This document shows positions 1-5,177 of a stretch of 5,623 nt of DNA, in pieces. The notes under the pieces are model-generated. The model did no database searches. It was not told where the DNA came from and saw only the letters and a program-made list of their open reading frames with translations. The DNA lies in contig URKU01000112.1 of NCBI GenBank assembly GCA_900548515.1, forward strand, positions 1-5,623, in the 5' to 3' direction. The position numbers and the translations under genes are program-made. This DNA comes from an uncultured Collinsella sp. GTDB taxonomy: Bacteria > Actinomycetota > Coriobacteriia > Coriobacteriales > Coriobacteriaceae. Position 1 is the stretch's first letter. Each line of letters opens with the position of its first letter.

Positions 1-1
1 C

Positions 2-460
2 GGTGGGCGTGCCTGCGTGATGGGGGCCTCGGGTGCGGGCAAGTCGACGCTGCTTGCCCTGGCAGCGGGGGAGTACGCGCCGTGCTCGATGGTGTTTCAG
101 GATGCACGCTTGGTCGAGTCCGCCTCGGCGCTGGATAACGTGCTGGTGTGCGCCGATGCGCGTGTGGATGCTTCGAACGCTACGACCTTGCTGCGCCGGT
201 TGGTGCCGGGAATCGACGTGCATGTTCGCGTGGCCGAGCTTTCGGGCGGGCAGCGCCGTCGTGTCGAGATCGCTCGAGCCCTGCTGTGCCCGGGCGGCGC
301 GGTGATTCTTGACGAGCCCTTTACCGGTTTAGATACCGCTGCGCGCGATGCGACGGCCGAGGTCGTGCTCGACCTGCTCGACGGCCGCATGCTCCTGCTT
401 GCTACGCACGATGCCGCCGACGCTCGGGCCCTCGATATCTCGGACATCATCACGCTCTAA
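2..460 (+). CDS. ABC transporter ATP-binding protein, 3' part (5' end outside window)
   Basis: This is the nucleotide-binding subunit of an ABC transporter, which hydrolyses ATP at the inner membrane face to drive a partner permease. The frame is open from base 2, so the start lies upstream; the GTG at 17 and ATG at 20 fall just before Walker A and cannot be the true start. In the 152 visible residues I see Walker A GASGAGKST (8-16), the Q-loop in MVFQDARL (Q33), the signature LSGGQRRRVEIARALL (from 80), Walker B AVILDEP (100-106, with D104 and E105), the D-loop GLD (109-111) and the H-loop LLATHD (H136). The VFQDxRLxxxxxALDNV stretch resembles importers of the NitT/TauT/SsuB/ThiZ group, so an importer is likely, but the substrate is unknown. 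Only 19 residues separate the Walker A lysine from the Q-loop glutamine, which is unusually short. No permease gene follows, so its partners should lie upstream. Confidence 0.9.
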   Translation, partial: GGRACVMGASGAGKSTLLALAAGEYAPCSMVFQDARLVESASALDNVLVCADARVDASNATTLLRRLVPGIDVHVRVAELSGGQRRRVEIARALLCPGGAVILDEPFTGLDTAARDATAEVVLDLLDGRMLLLATHDAADARALDISDIITL

Positions 461-480
461 ATACTAACTCAGCAACAAAA

Positions 481-511
481 TGATTCGTTTTCCTCCGCCC
501 CATGGGGGTCA
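481..511 (+). repeat. Direct repeat copy 1 (hairpin-capable 31-bp element)
   Basis: This is the first of two same-orientation copies; the other is at 878-908. The copies share GTTTTCCTCCG followed by CCCCATGGG. The ends can pair as RNA, with UGAUUC (481-486) against GGGUCA (506-511), using two G-U pairs, around a 19-nt loop. It lies 20 bp after the ABC ATPase stop codon and just before a candidate promoter. I suspect it is a dispersed intergenic repeat of the genome, but I could not check that. Confidence 0.65.
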
Positions 512-515
512 AGTG

Positions 516-524
516 TGGTATTCT
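516..524 (+). promoter_or_regulatory. Candidate extended -10 promoter of the antitoxin-like gene
   Basis: TGG followed by TATTCT (519-524) fits an extended -10 element (TGnTATAAT) with four of six hexamer matches. No convincing -35 lies 17 bp upstream, which is common for extended -10 promoters. A start near 531 would place the AATACY boxes at the transcription start and give a leader of about 145 nt. The GGTATT inside this element (517-522) is also the reverse complement of those boxes. Confidence 0.4.
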
Positions 525-532
525 ATCTGCGG

Positions 533-561
533 GGTAATACTTAGGAATACCAGGTAATACC
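533..561 (+). promoter_or_regulatory. Phased operator-like boxes, three AATACY at 10-bp spacing
   Basis: AATACT (536-541), AATACC (546-551) and AATACC (556-561) start exactly 10 bp apart, one helical turn, so all face the same side of the DNA. The third lies in GGTAATACC (553-561), a perfect palindrome around a central A; the first lies in GGTAATACT, one base off that palindrome. A fourth, inverted copy overlaps the candidate -10 at 517-522. Ribbon-helix-helix antitoxins typically bind repeated short sites in their own promoters, and such a protein is encoded 115 bp downstream. Autorepression is therefore a reasonable inference. Confidence 0.5.
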
Positions 562-583
562 AACGCCGCAGAACCAAACTCCG

Positions 584-640
584 GATGCGGGCCAATCGGG
601 TTGCCTTCACAGCCCGTCGCCCAGCCGCGTGGCCCGCATC
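584..640 (+). promoter_or_regulatory. Structured 5' leader: 11-bp stem with inner hairpin
   Basis: GATGCGGGCCA (584-594) is perfectly complementary to TGGCCCGCATC (630-640). The 35-nt loop can hold a second hairpin, CGGGTT (597-602) with AGCCCG (611-616), including one G-U pair. An outer CGG (582-584 region) can also meet CCG (644-646) across a small bulge. The structure lies in the leader of the antitoxin-like gene, ending 24 nt before its ribosome binding site. No T-run follows, so it is not a simple intrinsic terminator. I recognise no known riboswitch family in it. Confidence 0.45.
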
Positions 641-675
641 TATCCGCACTACCGTCGTTTCAAAAAGGAAGCGCC

Positions 676-876
676 ATGGCAGAACACATGACCCCCGTAG
701 TCGCGAAGGTCTTGCCCGAGGAGAAGGCAGCCTTCGCGGCGGCAACCCAGCTCGTGGGCACCACGCCGTCCAACGCCATCCGCATGTTTATCGCCGCGTT
801 CAATCGCTGCGGCACCTTCCCGTTTGACATCTCGCCCAACGGGGCCTTTGGCACTGCGCCCGATTCTCATCAATAA
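676..876 (+). CDS. Orphan RelB/DinJ-type antitoxin-like protein (ribbon-helix-helix), 66 aa
   Basis: This is a small protein resembling the RelB/DinJ antitoxins, which dimerise through a ribbon-helix-helix fold, bind their own promoter and neutralise a YafQ/RelE-type RNase toxin. The ATG at 676 has AAGGA at 665-669 with a 6-nt gap, which favours it over the upstream TTG at 601 and the internal ATG at 688. The order fits the family: a short strand (PVVAKVLP, about 7-14), helix 1 (EEKAAFAAATQLVG), the turn TTPSNA, helix 2 (IRMFIAAFNRCG), then the characteristic FPFDI. At 66 residues it is shorter than the roughly 85-90 of DinJ, and most of the C-terminal toxin-binding part is missing. No toxin ORF follows; the next gene is a membrane protease. 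It may be a lone DNA-binding regulator, or the remnant of a toxin-antitoxin pair. Confidence 0.75.
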   Translation: MAEHMTPVVAKVLPEEKAAFAAATQLVGTTPSNAIRMFIAAFNRCGTFPFDISPNGAFGTAPDSHQ

Positions 877-877
877 G

Positions 878-908
878 TGATCCGTTTTCCTCCGTCCCCA
901 TGGGATCA
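878..908 (+). repeat. Direct repeat copy 2 (hairpin-capable 31-bp element)
   Basis: This is the second copy of the element at 481-511, in the same orientation. The ends TGATCC (878-883) and GGATCA (903-908) form a perfect 6-bp inverted repeat around a 19-nt loop that carries GTTTTCCTCCG. Relative to copy 1, the stem bases changed from G-U to Watson-Crick pairs and two single-base length changes cancel, so the stem and loop size are preserved. It begins one base after the antitoxin-like gene's stop codon. Confidence 0.65.
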
Positions 909-924
909 GCTCTCTGCCGAGTTG

Positions 925-933
925 TGGTAGAAC
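925..933 (+). promoter_or_regulatory. Candidate extended -10 promoter of the CPBP protease gene
   Basis: TGG followed by TAGAAC (928-933) resembles an extended -10 with four of six hexamer matches. It lies 26 bp before the start codon, leaving a short leader that includes the ribosome binding site. It sits downstream of repeat copy 2 much as the 516-524 element follows copy 1. No clear -35 is visible. Confidence 0.35.
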
Positions 934-959
934 TAGGGAACGGTTTTGAGGAGGTTGGC

Positions 960-1871
960 ATGCTCAATGCGATGATTTGGGCGCTTGCCTGTTTTGGCGT
1001 CGTCGCTGCCGATATTGCCCTGAGCGTCGTTTTGTTCTCCGCCCTTGGCGTCGCATCGGTGTTCATGGGTTTTTCGATCGATGACCTCGACATTCAATTG
1101 CTTCAGGCCGTCGCGCAGACGGCATCGTTTTTGATGGCGCTGCTGTGGTGGCGTTATCTGTGGCCGCGTTCGTTTATGGCACGACGACAAAGCGAGCATC
1201 CGCTCGGTGGGGGAGCGCGTGGGGCGTGGAAACGCATCGCTTGCGTTATCGTGATTGGCCTGGCCCTGCAGGTGGTCGTTGGCTACGTGACCGACGCTGT
1301 GCTGTCGCTGTTGCCCGAGGCGGCGGCCGATTACAGCGAACTTGTCGAGGAAACGGGTATGGGCGACACCAGCTATCTCGCCGTCCTGACCACGGTGCTC
1401 GGCGCCCCGTTTTGTGAAGAGCTGCTGGTGCGCGGCATTATTTTTGAGTTTTCGCTCCGAGCGTTTAATCCGCAGTGCCGCCCACTTTGGAAGCGCCGGC
1501 GTCGTGCGAGCGCGCAGGACGGAGCCATGGTGCCCTGGGCGGCCCCAAGCACGTGGGGTATCGCCGCGGCGATTGTGCTGCAGGCGGCAATCTTCGGTTT
1601 TATGCACATGAATTGGGTGCAGGGTTGCTACGCGGGTGCCGCCGGCCTCATCTTTGGTTGGGTGCTCGTGACGACCGGAAAGCTCCGCTACACGATCCTG
1701 CTGCACTTTGCCTTTAATGCCGGGTCGTATCTCATGACGTTGCTCTGGTTTGTGAACACGCCGCTCGACGTGGCGGTCACGGTTGCCATCGCCGGTTTCG
1801 TACTGGTAGAGGCGATGCGCTCGCTGCGCCACGCGTGTGGGATGGACGCAGCGAGCGCACCGCTTCCCTAG
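960..1871 (+). CDS. CPBP family intramembrane metalloprotease (Abi/CAAX-like), 303 aa
   Basis: This is a polytopic membrane protein of the CPBP/Abi family, relatives of the eukaryotic CAAX protease Rce1, proposed to cleave substrates within or next to the membrane. All three signature motifs are present: EELLVR (E153, E154, R158), FGFMH (F212, H216) and HFAFN (H249, N253). Hydrophobic segments lie near 5-36, 48-68, 92-116, 138-151, 201-217, 222-238, 243-262 and 270-286. A basic loop (about 173-184, KRRRR) separates motifs 1 and 2 and should face the cytoplasm. The ATG at 960 is chosen because GAGGAGG (948-954) sits 5 nt upstream; the in-frame ATG at 900 has no such site and falls inside the repeat. 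Some family members give bacteriocin self-immunity and others process proteins or peptides, so the substrate is open. The stop overlaps that of the convergent radical SAM gene. Confidence 0.92.
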   Translation: MLNAMIWALACFGVVAADIALSVVLFSALGVASVFMGFSIDDLDIQLLQAVAQTASFLMALLWWRYLWPRSFMARRQSEHPLGGGARGAWKRIACVIVIGLALQVVVGYVTDAVLSLLPEAAADYSELVEETGMGDTSYLAVLTTVLGAPFCEELLVRGIIFEFSLRAFNPQCRPLWKRRRRASAQDGAMVPWAAPSTWGIAAAIVLQAAIFGFMHMNWVQGCYAGAAGLIFGWVLVTTGKLRYTILLHFAFNAGSYLMTLLWFVNTPLDVAVTVAIAGFVLVEAMRSLRHACGMDAASAPLP

Positions 1872-4003
1872 TTGCGACGTCCGCCTCCGTTGGCGCCCTG
1901 ACGCCCCTGGGCCGCGCGATTGCGCCCTGCGGTGTTCTGCGCGCGCGACATGCCGCCGTGGCCCTTGCTGCCCTTGGGCCCCTTGCCAGCGCCGCCGCCA
2001 TGCGGTTTGCCGCCCTTCTTGCCGGTGCCATGCCCACCGCCAGCAGATGTCTCGCCCGGGCGCGGGGGCACGGGGCGAATCAGGCAATGCTTGGTGTAGC
2101 CGATCAGGTCGCGACGGCCGGCCTTTTCCAGTGCCTCGCGCACGAGCTTGTAGTTCTCGGGCTTGCGATACTGGATGAGCGCACGCTGCATGGCCTTTTC
2201 GTGCGGGTCGCGTGCCACGTAGATCGGCTCCATGGTGCGTGGGTCCACGCCGGTGTAGTACATGCAGGTCGACATGGTGGACGGGGTGGGGTAGAAGTCC
2301 TGCACCTGTTCGGGCATGTAACCCATGTCGCGCACGGCCTCGGCAAGGTCCACAGCTTCCTTCATCGTCGAGCCGGGGTGGCTCGAGATCAGGTATGGCA
2401 CCACATACTGCTTGAGTCCGTATTCGCGGTTCAAGCGTTCAAATTTGCGGCAGAACGCATCGTAGACGGCGCGGCTCGGCTTGCCCATCACGGACAGTAC
2501 CGCGTCGCTCACGTGCTCGGGTGCCACGCGTAGCTGGCCCGAGACATGGTGTTCCAGCAGCTCGCGCAAAAACTCGTCCGAGGCATCGGCCATGGTGTAG
2601 TCAAAACGGATGCCGCTGCGCACGAAGACCTTCTTGACGCCCGGCAGCTGGCGCAGGTCGCGCAGCAACTGCGTATAGCCGCTCTCGTCGACCACCATGT
2701 TCTTGCATACGCTCGGCCACAGGCAGCGCTTGTTCTTGCACACGCCGTGCTTGAGCTGCTTGTCGCAGGCAGGGCGGCTAAAGTTTGCCGTCGGTCCGCC
2801 CACGTCGTTGATGTAGCCCTTAAACTCGGGATCGCGCGTGAGCAGCTCGGCCTCGCGCATGATCGAATCGTGGCTGCGCATCTGCAGCACGCGCCCCTGG
2901 TGGAAGGTGAGGGCGCAAAATGAACACTCACCAAAACAGCCACGGTTGGAGCTAATGGAAAACTTGATCTCGGCAAAGGCCGGCACGCCGCCTGCCGCGT
3001 CGTAGTCGGGATGCCAATCACGTGCGTAGGGGAGCTCGGCCACCTCGTCCATCTCATCGGTGGTGAGCGTCGCCGACGGCGGGTTCTGTACCACATAGAC
3101 GCTGTTGGGATAGGGCTCCACCAGGCGGTGTCCGGTGATGGGGTCCATGTTTTGCTGCTGCACGTTAAAACTGCGCGCGTAGTTGAGCTTGTCGGCGGTA
3201 AGGTCGTCCCAGCTGGGCAGCAGGTCGTAGTCGTAGACCTCGTCGAGCGAACCCGTGCGGTAAACGGTGCCATTGATATAGGTAATCTGGTCGACGGGCA
3301 GTCCCGCGTCGAGCGCGTCGGCGATCTCGACGATTGCGTGCTCGCCCATGCCGTAGATGAGGATGTCGGCACCCGAGTCGAGTAGTACCGAGTGCTTGAG
3401 CTTGTCCTGCCAGTAGTCGTAGTGGGCCAGGCGGCGCAGGCTTGCCTCGATGCCGCCGATAATGATGGGAGCGTCCTTAAACGTCTGGCGGATGAGGTTG
3501 CCGTAGACCGTGACGGCACGATTGGGGCGGTGACCTTCCTCGCCGCCGGGGGTATAGGCGTCGGTGTGGCGGCGGTGCTTGGTCACCGAATAGTGGTTGA
3601 CCATGGAGTCCATGTTGCCGGCGCTGACGAGAAAGCCCAGGCGCGGTTCGCCGAGCACCGTGATGCTGGCGGGGTCGGTCCAGTCGGGCTGGCAGATGAT
3701 GCCCACTTTGTAGCCGTGCGCGTCGAGCACGCGGCTGATGATGGCCATACCAAAGCTGGGGTGGTCCACGTAGGCGTCGCCGCAGATGTAGACAAAGTCG
3801 CACTGGTCCCAACCGCGTGCATCCATGTCGGCGCGGCTGACGGGGAGGAACTTGTCGCGGCCCGGACGCCAGGGGCGGGCGGGTGCTGCCGGGGTATGAG
3901 TGGCGTGGCCACCCTGGGCCTTGCCGCCACGCTTTTGCTGCTGGCCGCGCTGGGCATGCTTGCCGTGCTGGTTGTGCTGAGCGTCCTGGGGCTTTTTTGC
4001 CAC
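1868..4003 (-). CDS. ygiQ: YgiQ family radical SAM protein, 711 aa
   Basis: This belongs to the YgiQ/UPF0313 group of radical SAM enzymes, which bind a [4Fe-4S] cluster and S-adenosylmethionine; the reaction of this group is not established as far as I know. The cluster motif CFGECSFC (C356, C360, C363) is the expected CxxxCxxC. Other family features are FLPVSRADM (52-60), the GDAYVDHPSFG block (75-85), the GGIEASLRR block (183-191), extra cysteines at 413, 422, 427 and 433, the APEHVSD region (494-500) and YPTPSTMSTCMYYTG near 571-585, as in the DUF3362-type C-terminal region. The GTG at 4003 is chosen because GGGAGGA lies about 5 nt upstream on this strand and the extra 56 codons back to 4171 look non-coding. 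Residues 1-50 (Lys/Gln/Gly/His-rich) and 650-711 (Gly/Lys/Arg-rich) are low-complexity basic tails outside the family core. The gene appears monocistronic. Confidence 0.95.
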   Translation of the reverse strand: MAKKPQDAQHNQHGKHAQRGQQQKRGGKAQGGHATHTPAAPARPWRPGRDKFLPVSRADMDARGWDQCDFVYICGDAYVDHPSFGMAIISRVLDAHGYKVGIICQPDWTDPASITVLGEPRLGFLVSAGNMDSMVNHYSVTKHRRHTDAYTPGGEEGHRPNRAVTVYGNLIRQTFKDAPIIIGGIEASLRRLAHYDYWQDKLKHSVLLDSGADILIYGMGEHAIVEIADALDAGLPVDQITYINGTVYRTGSLDEVYDYDLLPSWDDLTADKLNYARSFNVQQQNMDPITGHRLVEPYPNSVYVVQNPPSATLTTDEMDEVAELPYARDWHPDYDAAGGVPAFAEIKFSISSNRGCFGECSFCALTFHQGRVLQMRSHDSIMREAELLTRDPEFKGYINDVGGPTANFSRPACDKQLKHGVCKNKRCLWPSVCKNMVVDESGYTQLLRDLRQLPGVKKVFVRSGIRFDYTMADASDEFLRELLEHHVSGQLRVAPEHVSDAVLSVMGKPSRAVYDAFCRKFERLNREYGLKQYVVPYLISSHPGSTMKEAVDLAEAVRDMGYMPEQVQDFYPTPSTMSTCMYYTGVDPRTMEPIYVARDPHEKAMQRALIQYRKPENYKLVREALEKAGRRDLIGYTKHCLIRPVPPRPGETSAGGGHGTGKKGGKPHGGGAGKGPKGSKGHGGMSRAQNTAGRNRAAQGRQGANGGGRRN

Positions 4004-4019
4004 GATTCCTCCCGTTGTT

Positions 4020-4025
4020 AGTATG
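4020..4025 (-). promoter_or_regulatory. Candidate -10 of the ygiQ promoter
   Basis: On the minus strand CATACT lies 16 bp before the GTG start. About 18 bp further upstream is AAGACT (4044-4049), a weak -35 that shares GAC with the consensus. The -35 lies within one arm of the 12-bp inverted repeat at 4041-4075. The predicted leader is very short and consists mostly of the ribosome binding site. Confidence 0.4.
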
Positions 4026-4040
4026 CTGCACGTAATTGTA

Positions 4041-4075
4041 ACCAGTCTTTTTGGGACGGGGCTAAAAAGACTGGT
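4041..4075. repeat. Perfect 12-bp inverted repeat in the divergent region
   Basis: ACCAGTCTTTTT (4041-4052) and AAAAAGACTGGT (4064-4075) are perfect reverse complements separated by 11 bases. The element overlaps the presumed -35 region of ygiQ and lies about 180 bp before the DUF1275 start. With the promoter placed as above, it is not in the ygiQ transcript, so an operator for a dimeric regulator is one reading. No T-run follows on either strand, so it is not a standard terminator. The rest of 4076-4236 shows only a small GGCGG/CCGCC hairpin (4197-4214) and no clear promoter. Confidence 0.7.
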
Positions 4076-4236
4076 GGAGTACACGAGGCGTCGGGCGTCG
4101 GCGCCGAGCCCGCCGTTTGTTTCCAGACTGTGTATCTGCGCGCTGGGGAAGCCGTCTCGCGCGCACGCCATGTTGTCAATGGGTTACAGTATGAACGGCG
4201 GCTATGTTTCCGCCAACGCACGAGAGAGTCGTCAAC

Positions 4237-4243
4237 AAGGAGG
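4237..4243 (+). promoter_or_regulatory. Ribosome binding site AAGGAGG deciding the DUF1275 start
   Basis: AAGGAGG lies 10 nt before the ATG at 4254. An ATG directly after it (4244) is out of frame and too close to be used. The site rules out the longer in-frame starts at 4023, 4171 and 4191. Confidence 0.8.
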
Positions 4244-4253
4244 ATGCACGACG

Positions 4254-4970
4254 ATGCAGCGTGCCAAACAGATATCGGAGTCTATTGAGCTGGGCATCAT
4301 CTTGGCGCTCGCCGGTGGCTTTATGGACGTGTATTCGTACATTGGGCGCGACCATGTTTTCGCCAACGCACAGACGGGCAACATCCTGCTCGTGGGCGTG
4401 AGCATCTCGGAGGGCAACTGGGCACTTGCGGGGCGCTACTTCTTCCCTGTGGTGTCGTTTGCCGTGGGTATTATGCTTGCCGATCTGGTACACGAGCGGT
4501 TTGGCAGCGTGATCCACTGGCGTCAGGTGACGGTGTTCTTTGAAGCCGTCATCTTGCTGGGCGTGAGCTTTATCCCGGGCGGCAATTTCAACCTGCTCGC
4601 CAACTGCCTCACCTCGTTTGCCTGCGGCATGCAGGTCGAGAGCTTCCGCAAGATTCACGGTCACGGCATCGCTACGACCATGTGCATCGGCAACTTGCGC
4701 AACGCGCTGCAAAACGTGGACGATTACATCATCACCCACAGGCGCGGCTTTTTGGAAAACGGCCTGCTGTACTTTGGCGTGATCTTTACCTTTGTGTTTG
4801 GCGCCGTGTTGGGCAACTGGTGTATTGAGCGCATGGGCCTGCACGCCATCGTCGTGGCGAGCGTGCTGCTGTTTGTCGCGTTTGCCATCATGTTCATCGA
4901 CCGCGAGCGCGACTTGCGTTTTCGCTGGAAGGTTGCGGCCGAGGCTTGGAAAGAGGGCTGCCGAAAGTAA
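4254..4970 (+). CDS. YoaK family (DUF1275) membrane protein, 238 aa
   Basis: This is an integral membrane protein of the DUF1275/YoaK family, often described as small permease-like proteins, with no established substrate. Family blocks visible are GGFMDVYSY (21-29), FANAQTGN (36-43), FACGMQ (122-127) and the TTMCIGNLRN stretch (141-150). Predicted membrane segments are near 11-29, 59-79, 91-108, 112-127, 169-188 and 194-214, giving about six. The C-terminal end after 216 is charged and probably cytoplasmic. The length of 238 residues is normal for the family. The start is set by AAGGAGG at 4237-4243. The gene stands alone: ygiQ is divergent upstream and a strong terminator follows. I could not find a clear promoter. 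Confidence 0.9.
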   Translation: MQRAKQISESIELGIILALAGGFMDVYSYIGRDHVFANAQTGNILLVGVSISEGNWALAGRYFFPVVSFAVGIMLADLVHERFGSVIHWRQVTVFFEAVILLGVSFIPGGNFNLLANCLTSFACGMQVESFRKIHGHGIATTMCIGNLRNALQNVDDYIITHRRGFLENGLLYFGVIFTFVFGAVLGNWCIERMGLHAIVVASVLLFVAFAIMFIDRERDLRFRWKVAAEAWKEGCRK

Positions 4971-4978
4971 CCGAATGC

Positions 4979-5001
4979 GGCAAAGGGGCTGTCCCTTTGC
5001 C
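4979..5001 (+). repeat. Perfect 9-bp inverted repeat after the DUF1275 gene
   Basis: GGCAAAGGG (4979-4987) and CCCTTTGCC (4993-5001) pair perfectly around a 5-base loop, starting 8 bp after the stop codon. No T-run follows, so it is probably not itself an efficient terminator. It may protect the 3' end, or be one copy of a dispersed repeat. Confidence 0.7.
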
Positions 5002-5020
5002 AGATAGATCGATAATGGGG

Positions 5021-5052
5021 AGGGGACGGCCATCTCGGCCGCCCCCTTTTTT
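5021..5052 (+). terminator. Intrinsic terminator of the DUF1275 gene
   Basis: A GC-rich stem is formed by AGGGGACGGCC (5021-5031) and GGCCGCCCCCT (5037-5047). It has a single A-C mismatch and a 5-base loop, and is followed by a run of six T (5047-5052). It lies about 50 bp after the stop codon and insulates the DUF1275 gene from the low-GC region that starts here. Confidence 0.9.
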
Positions 5053-5149
5053 GAGTCTTAAGCCTAAGGTGCATGTTTGTAATGACAAGATTTGACGTCA
5101 GCAAAGCGTGCTGCTTAAGGCTATAGAATAAAAATGTCATCTTTCTAGC

Positions 5150-5155
5150 TATAAT
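5150..5155 (+). promoter_or_regulatory. Candidate -10 (TATAAT) of the right-end ABC gene
   Basis: A perfect TATAAT lies 22 bp before the ATG at 5178, in AT-rich sequence. No good -35 is present at the usual spacing. Another possible -10, TAGAAT, lies at 5124-5129. A perfect 8-bp palindrome, TGACGTCA (5093-5100), lies about 60 bp upstream of the expected transcription start and could be an activator or repressor site. Confidence 0.45.
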
Positions 5156-5177
5156 TATTAGTTGAGGGGATGGACAT

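Noticed and set aside
601..675. N-terminal extension of the antitoxin-like gene from TTG at 601
   Set aside because: This segment forms part of the leader stem, encodes a Pro-rich stretch unlike the family, and the AAGGA site points to the ATG at 676.
889..954. CCTCC in the loop of repeat copy 2 pairing with the GGAGG ribosome binding site of the CPBP gene
   Set aside because: Only 5 bp can pair, and the likely transcription start near 940 leaves the repeat outside the mRNA.
933..2087. A 384-codon minus-strand ORF across the CPBP gene
   Set aside because: It is antisense to a gene with three intact CPBP motifs, has no recognisable domain, and its Arg/His/Gln-rich make-up is typical of shadow frames in high-GC DNA.
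1835..4021. Several long ORFs overlapping ygiQ, such as plus-strand 1835-2533, 2546-2923 and 3392-4021 and minus-strand 2509-3519
   Set aside because: They are alternative frames of a complete, family-typical radical SAM gene. None has a ribosome binding site and domain content to support it.
4176..5033. Minus-strand ORF covering the DUF1275 gene
   Set aside because: It is antisense to a gene with clear family motifs and a strong ribosome binding site, and it runs through the intergenic hairpin.
5092..5129. TTGACG (5092-5097) with TAGAAT (5124-5129) as a promoter
   Set aside because: The spacing is 26 bp, too long for a standard sigma-70 type promoter.
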